From: Ferruginibacter sp. | GTDB taxonomy: Bacteria > Bacteroidota > Bacteroidia > Chitinophagales > Chitinophagaceae | NCBI GenBank assembly: GCA_025357775.1 | Contig: JANXOQ010000502.1 | Location: 1 to 8,973, forward strand | DNA: 8,973 nt | Direction of reading: 5' to 3' | Shown: positions 5,882 to 8,973 of the stretch, one piece after another | Numbering within the stretch: the first letter of the stretch is position 1 | Layout: each line of letters begins with the position of its first letter | Translations under genes and position numbers: made by a program | The notes under the pieces: generated by a model | Database searches by the model: none | Seen by the model: the letters and a program-made list of their open reading frames with translations, nothing else | What the model was told of the DNA's origin: nothing

Positions 5882-7960
5882 ATGAGAACGAAAAAAAACC
5901 ACTTGTTTGTAAAAAAAATAATTGCTAGAGATATAAGTTGGTTATCGTTTAATAGCAGGGTATTGCAAGAAGCCGCCGATGATAATGTACCCCTTAAAGA
6001 ACGTATAAAATTTTTAGGTATTTTTTCAAATAACTTAGATGAGTTTTATCGTGTACGTGTAGCAGCATTGCGAAAAATGATAGAGCTTGGTAGCAAATCA
6101 AAAATGCACCTAGAACTTGACCCACAAAAAATTTTGTATGAAATTGTGGAGAAAGTATTGCAACAACAAAAAGAGTTTGAACGTGTATGGAAAGAAATAA
6201 TTAGAGAGCTAAAAAAGGAAAAAATAAATATTGTAAACGAAACAAAACTTACAATTGCTCAAAAGAAGTTTGTATTAAATTATTTTAATGAAGAAGTGCG
6301 TACTAGCATAGTACCGTTAATGATAGAAAGTTTAAATCAATTTCCAATATTAAACGATAAGTCTATTTACCTCGCTTGTACGCTTGCTAAAAAGGATAAT
6401 AGTATTCCTCAACGCTTTGCACTTGTGTCTGTACCTGTAAGAAGCCTCTCTCGTTTTCTTATTTTACCTTCTACCAATAAAGAGCAATTTATAATTTTAT
6501 TGGAAGATGTTATTAGCTTTTGCTTACCAAATATTTTTTCTTTTTTTGGATATGATGTATTTTCTTCTCACATTATAAAAATAACCAGAGATGCCGAAAT
6601 AGATATAGATAATGATGTAACAGGTTCTCTTATTCAAAAAATAGAGAAAGGTTTAAAAAACAGAAAAAAAGGTAAGCCAGTTCGTTTTGTGTATGATAAG
6701 GATATTGATGTTTCGTTGCTGGCTTATTTAGTAAAAAGAATGGGATTATCTCAAAAAGAGAATTTAATACCAGGGGGACGCATACATAATTTTAAAGATT
6801 TTATAAATTTTCCGGCATCAGTTTTTGCAAAAAAAAGTAATAGGAAAAAACCATTTACGCACCCACAATTACAAAACGTTCAAAGTGTAACTTCTGTTGT
6901 TATGGAAAAAGATGTATTGTTACATTTTCCTTATCATTCATACAATAGTGTAATAGATTTATTGAGAGAAGCAGCTATAGACCCTAATGTAGTAAGCATA
7001 AAAATAACTTGCTACAGATTAGCAACTCGGTCTAAAATTATAAATGCATTAACCAATGCCGTGCGTAACGGAAAGCAAGTGACGGCAGTACTTGAACTGC
7101 GTGCAAGGTTTGATGAAGAAGCTAACCTTGAATGGAAAGAACGTTTAGAAGAAGCGGGAGTAAAGGTATTAATTGGTGTGCCTAATTTTAAAGTGCATGC
7201 AAAATTATGTTTAATTAAAAAACGAGTAAAAAATATAACTACACATTATGGTTTTGTAAGCACCGGCAATCTTAATGAAAATACAGCACAACTATATGGA
7301 GACCATTGTTTGCTTACAAGCAATAGATATATAATGGCAGATGTAAATAGGGTTTTTAATTACTTAGAAGACCCAGCAAAAAAAATTGATTTATTAAAAG
7401 CATGCAAAATATTATTGGTAAGCCCCATTAATATGAGAAGGCAATTATTATTTTTTATAAATAGAGAAATTAAAATTGCAAAAAGAAAAAAATATGCATG
7501 CATTATCTTAAAAATAAACTCACTTAGCGATAATATTTTAATTGAAAAATTATATGAAGCAGCTAAAGAAGGTGTGGAAATAAAATTAATAGTGAGAGGT
7601 ATATGCTGTATGCTAACAGAAAGTAAAAAAATAAAAAATGGAATACAAGCCATTAGCATTGTAGATGAATATTTAGAACATGCACGTATAATGATATTTG
7701 AAAATAATGGCAAACCTAGTGTATACTTATCTTCGGCTGATTGGATGGTACGAAATATTGACCACCGAATAGAAGTAGCTTGCCCAATACTTGAAAAAAA
7801 ACTACAACAACAACTAATAGATATCATCAATATACAATTAAGTGATAACACCAATGCCAGAATTTTGAATAATGAGCAAGATAATATATATGTAAACCCT
7901 CGCAACCAAAAGAAAATACGTTCACAAATAGAAACGTATAATTATTTAATGAAGCAATAA
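5882..7960 (+). CDS. ppk1: Polyphosphate kinase 1
   Basis: This enzyme reversibly polymerises the terminal phosphate of ATP into inorganic polyphosphate, through an autophosphorylated histidine. The protein has 692 residues, close to the E. coli enzyme (688). The N-terminal domain starts with RDISWLSFNSRVLQEA (16-31) and SNNLDEFYRVRVA (49-61), whose Asn contributes to ATP binding. The head domain follows, then the catalytic core: ITCYRLA (375-381) and ELRARFDEEANLEW (405-418) with the conserved metal/phosphate-binding arginines, FKVHAKLCLI (436-445) with the predicted phosphorylated His439, and STGNLNENTAQLY (460-472). The second PLD-like half holds VRGICCM (571-577), VDEYLEHARIMIFENNG (594-610) with the second conserved His600, and VYLSSADWMVRNIDHRIEVACP (614-635). 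The residue after that His is Ala where E. coli has Asp; all other catalytic positions look intact. The ATG at 5882 fits the family N-terminus. It may be cotranscribed with the membrane-protein gene 66 bases upstream. No exopolyphosphatase (ppx) gene is adjacent inside the window. Confidence 0.97.
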   Translation: MRTKKNHLFVKKIIARDISWLSFNSRVLQEAADDNVPLKERIKFLGIFSNNLDEFYRVRVAALRKMIELGSKSKMHLELDPQKILYEIVEKVLQQQKEFERVWKEIIRELKKEKINIVNETKLTIAQKKFVLNYFNEEVRTSIVPLMIESLNQFPILNDKSIYLACTLAKKDNSIPQRFALVSVPVRSLSRFLILPSTNKEQFIILLEDVISFCLPNIFSFFGYDVFSSHIIKITRDAEIDIDNDVTGSLIQKIEKGLKNRKKGKPVRFVYDKDIDVSLLAYLVKRMGLSQKENLIPGGRIHNFKDFINFPASVFAKKSNRKKPFTHPQLQNVQSVTSVVMEKDVLLHFPYHSYNSVIDLLREAAIDPNVVSIKITCYRLATRSKIINALTNAVRNGKQVTAVLELRARFDEEANLEWKERLEEAGVKVLIGVPNFKVHAKLCLIKKRVKNITTHYGFVSTGNLNENTAQLYGDHCLLTSNRYIMADVNRVFNYLEDPAKKIDLLKACKILLVSPINMRRQLLFFINREIKIAKRKKYACIILKINSLSDNILIEKLYEAAKEGVEIKLIVRGICCMLTESKKIKNGIQAISIVDEYLEHARIMIFENNGKPSVYLSSADWMVRNIDHRIEVACPILEKKLQQQLIDIINIQLSDNTNARILNNEQDNIYVNPRNQKKIRSQIETYNYLMKQ

Positions 7961-8006
7961 AAACACACAAATAGAGAGTATCTTTTAACTTTTTTGCAAA
8001 TTAAAA

Positions 8007-8973
8007 CTAACTTTTTACAGCAATTGCTGGCGAAAATTTAAAACCAGTTTTTGAAATTTGCCACCCTTCTTTTGCTATACCTGTTATAGAAACCATATTT
8101 AACGGAAACTCTAAAAGTACATGGCAAAAACTAAGAAAATATAGCCATTTTAAACCTAAAGAGTAATTTATTCCATATAAAACTAAAGAAGTAATCCATA
8201 AAATAATAACAGCAAAAAATCTTGCTTTTGGTACTTTATGCCATTTTATAATTTCTGTTTTGCTAAACCAGTTTAGATAATGATAAGTGTAAGCAAAAGC
8301 AATAAAACGCATTAATAAAATACCTGCTTGAGAATGGAATACAACATTGGCAGCATTTGAATAATCTGGTGCTGGTATTTGCCCATCAGCACTTTCATAA
8401 AATAATAAATTACCAGCGGCATCTTTCATTTGGGGAAAATCAACATGAAACATATTGGTAAGAAAGCTTAAATTAGTATCATAGAAACCATCTCCATTTG
8501 CTATATAAGATGCCTCGCCATATTTTGTAATAGGTATAAATGTTTTATCTTTAAAGAGCAGAAATAACAAAATAGGACAAACTATAAAAACTACAAAAGA
8601 TGCAAGCCCACTACTGCTCCTACTTTTTAAAGCACCATACAAAATAAAAAAGCCTGTAAACACAAATACATGCACTAGAGTAGGTAATAATGCACCTATA
8701 AAAAACGCTAATCCATCTCTATTGTCTGCTTTAAAAATCCCATTAGATATAAATAAAATAAATAAAAGACCAAAAATTTTTATGTACACATTTTTTACAA
8801 AAATCATTAGCAAAGAACCCGTAAGTGCAACAAAAATAATTTTATTTCCAAATGCACTATCAAATGGCCAGTTCCAATGGTTTTTGTAAGCAATGCTTTC
8901 TAACAATATTATTACCCCAATAACCCACAATACGATACTATCATATTTTCCTTTTGTAAAATATTGTCTATCA
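8007..8973 (-). CDS. Polytopic membrane protein of unknown function, N-terminus outside window
   Basis: I do not recognise this family. The frame is open from the TAG at 8007-8009 to the right edge, giving 321 visible residues. A TTG at 8930 could be read as a start, but the upstream codons (DRQYFTKGKYDSIV) continue a plausible membrane-protein N-terminus up to the first helix, so the real start is probably just beyond 8973. Hydrophobic segments appear near 13-29, 44-60, 62-80, 88-115, 122-140, 213-235, 250-270 and 273-293, about eight helices. A polar loop of about 70 residues (141-212), rich in Tyr, Asp and Asn, sits between helices 5 and 6. Histidines lie in or next to helices (101, 213, 231, 284), with HSQAG at 213-217, TYHYLNWF at 229-236 and FCHVLLEFP at 282-290. 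No enzyme signature I know is evident. It converges with ppk1, leaving 46 bases between stop codons. Confidence 0.75.
   Translation of the reverse strand, partial: DRQYFTKGKYDSIVLWVIGVIILLESIAYKNHWNWPFDSAFGNKIIFVALTGSLLMIFVKNVYIKIFGLLFILFISNGIFKADNRDGLAFFIGALLPTLVHVFVFTGFFILYGALKSRSSSGLASFVVFIVCPILLFLLFKDKTFIPITKYGEASYIANGDGFYDTNLSFLTNMFHVDFPQMKDAAGNLLFYESADGQIPAPDYSNAANVVFHSQAGILLMRFIAFAYTYHYLNWFSKTEIIKWHKVPKARFFAVIILWITSLVLYGINYSLGLKWLYFLSFCHVLLEFPLNMVSITGIAKEGWQISKTGFKFSPAIAVKS

Noticed and set aside
7360..7905. Minus-strand open frame of 181 codons inside ppk1
   Set aside because: It is fully antisense to conserved catalytic regions of ppk1. Its hydrophobic character is what an AT-rich antisense frame produces.
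7961..8006. Bidirectional terminator between the convergent ppk1 and membrane-protein genes
   Set aside because: The 46 bases contain T-runs but no stable GC-containing stem on either strand.

Overview
The window is AT-rich chromosomal DNA from a member of the Bacteroidota, most likely a Chitinophagaceae-like or related lineage. The evidence is a DUF4270-type lipoprotein next to a short glycogen-synthase-like protein and panC (a neighbourhood I know from Bacteroidota), Bacteroidota-style promoters (TTG / TAnnTTTG) and AT-biased codon use. I see no mobile element, CRISPR array, tRNA, rRNA or prophage signature. No gene-free stretch exceeds about 120 bases, so the region is compact core genome rather than an accessory island.

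Layout, left to right. Positions 1-1181 (minus) hold metK, S-adenosylmethionine synthetase, cut by the left edge so that about its last 25 residues are missing. Its Bacteroidota-type promoter lies at 1202-1232. That promoter partly overlaps a strong intrinsic terminator hairpin (1221-1261) serving the upstream gene. Positions 1280-2884 (minus) encode a DUF4270-family lipoprotein that apparently starts at TTG. Positions 2917-3729 (minus) encode a stand-alone N-terminal half of a GT5 glycogen/starch synthase, lacking the usual nucleotide-sugar loop and the whole C-terminal Rossmann domain. These two genes are 32 bp apart and probably form an operon read from a promoter near 3780-3809. Divergent from them is panC (3846-4685, plus), pantothenate synthetase. 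It is followed by a lysylphosphatidylglycerol-synthase-TM/UPF0104 membrane protein (4802-5815) and polyphosphate kinase ppk1 (5882-7960). Converging on ppk1 from the right is a polytopic membrane protein of unknown function (8007 to beyond 8973, minus) whose N-terminus lies outside the window.

The genes do not form one pathway. metK (methyl-group metabolism), panC (pantothenate/CoA) and ppk1 (polyphosphate storage and stress) are housekeeping genes. The part not explained by known biochemistry is the pair formed by the degenerate GT5-like cytosolic protein and the exported DUF4270 lipoprotein. It is the best candidate here for an under-described functional unit. I do not see a dramatic novel system.
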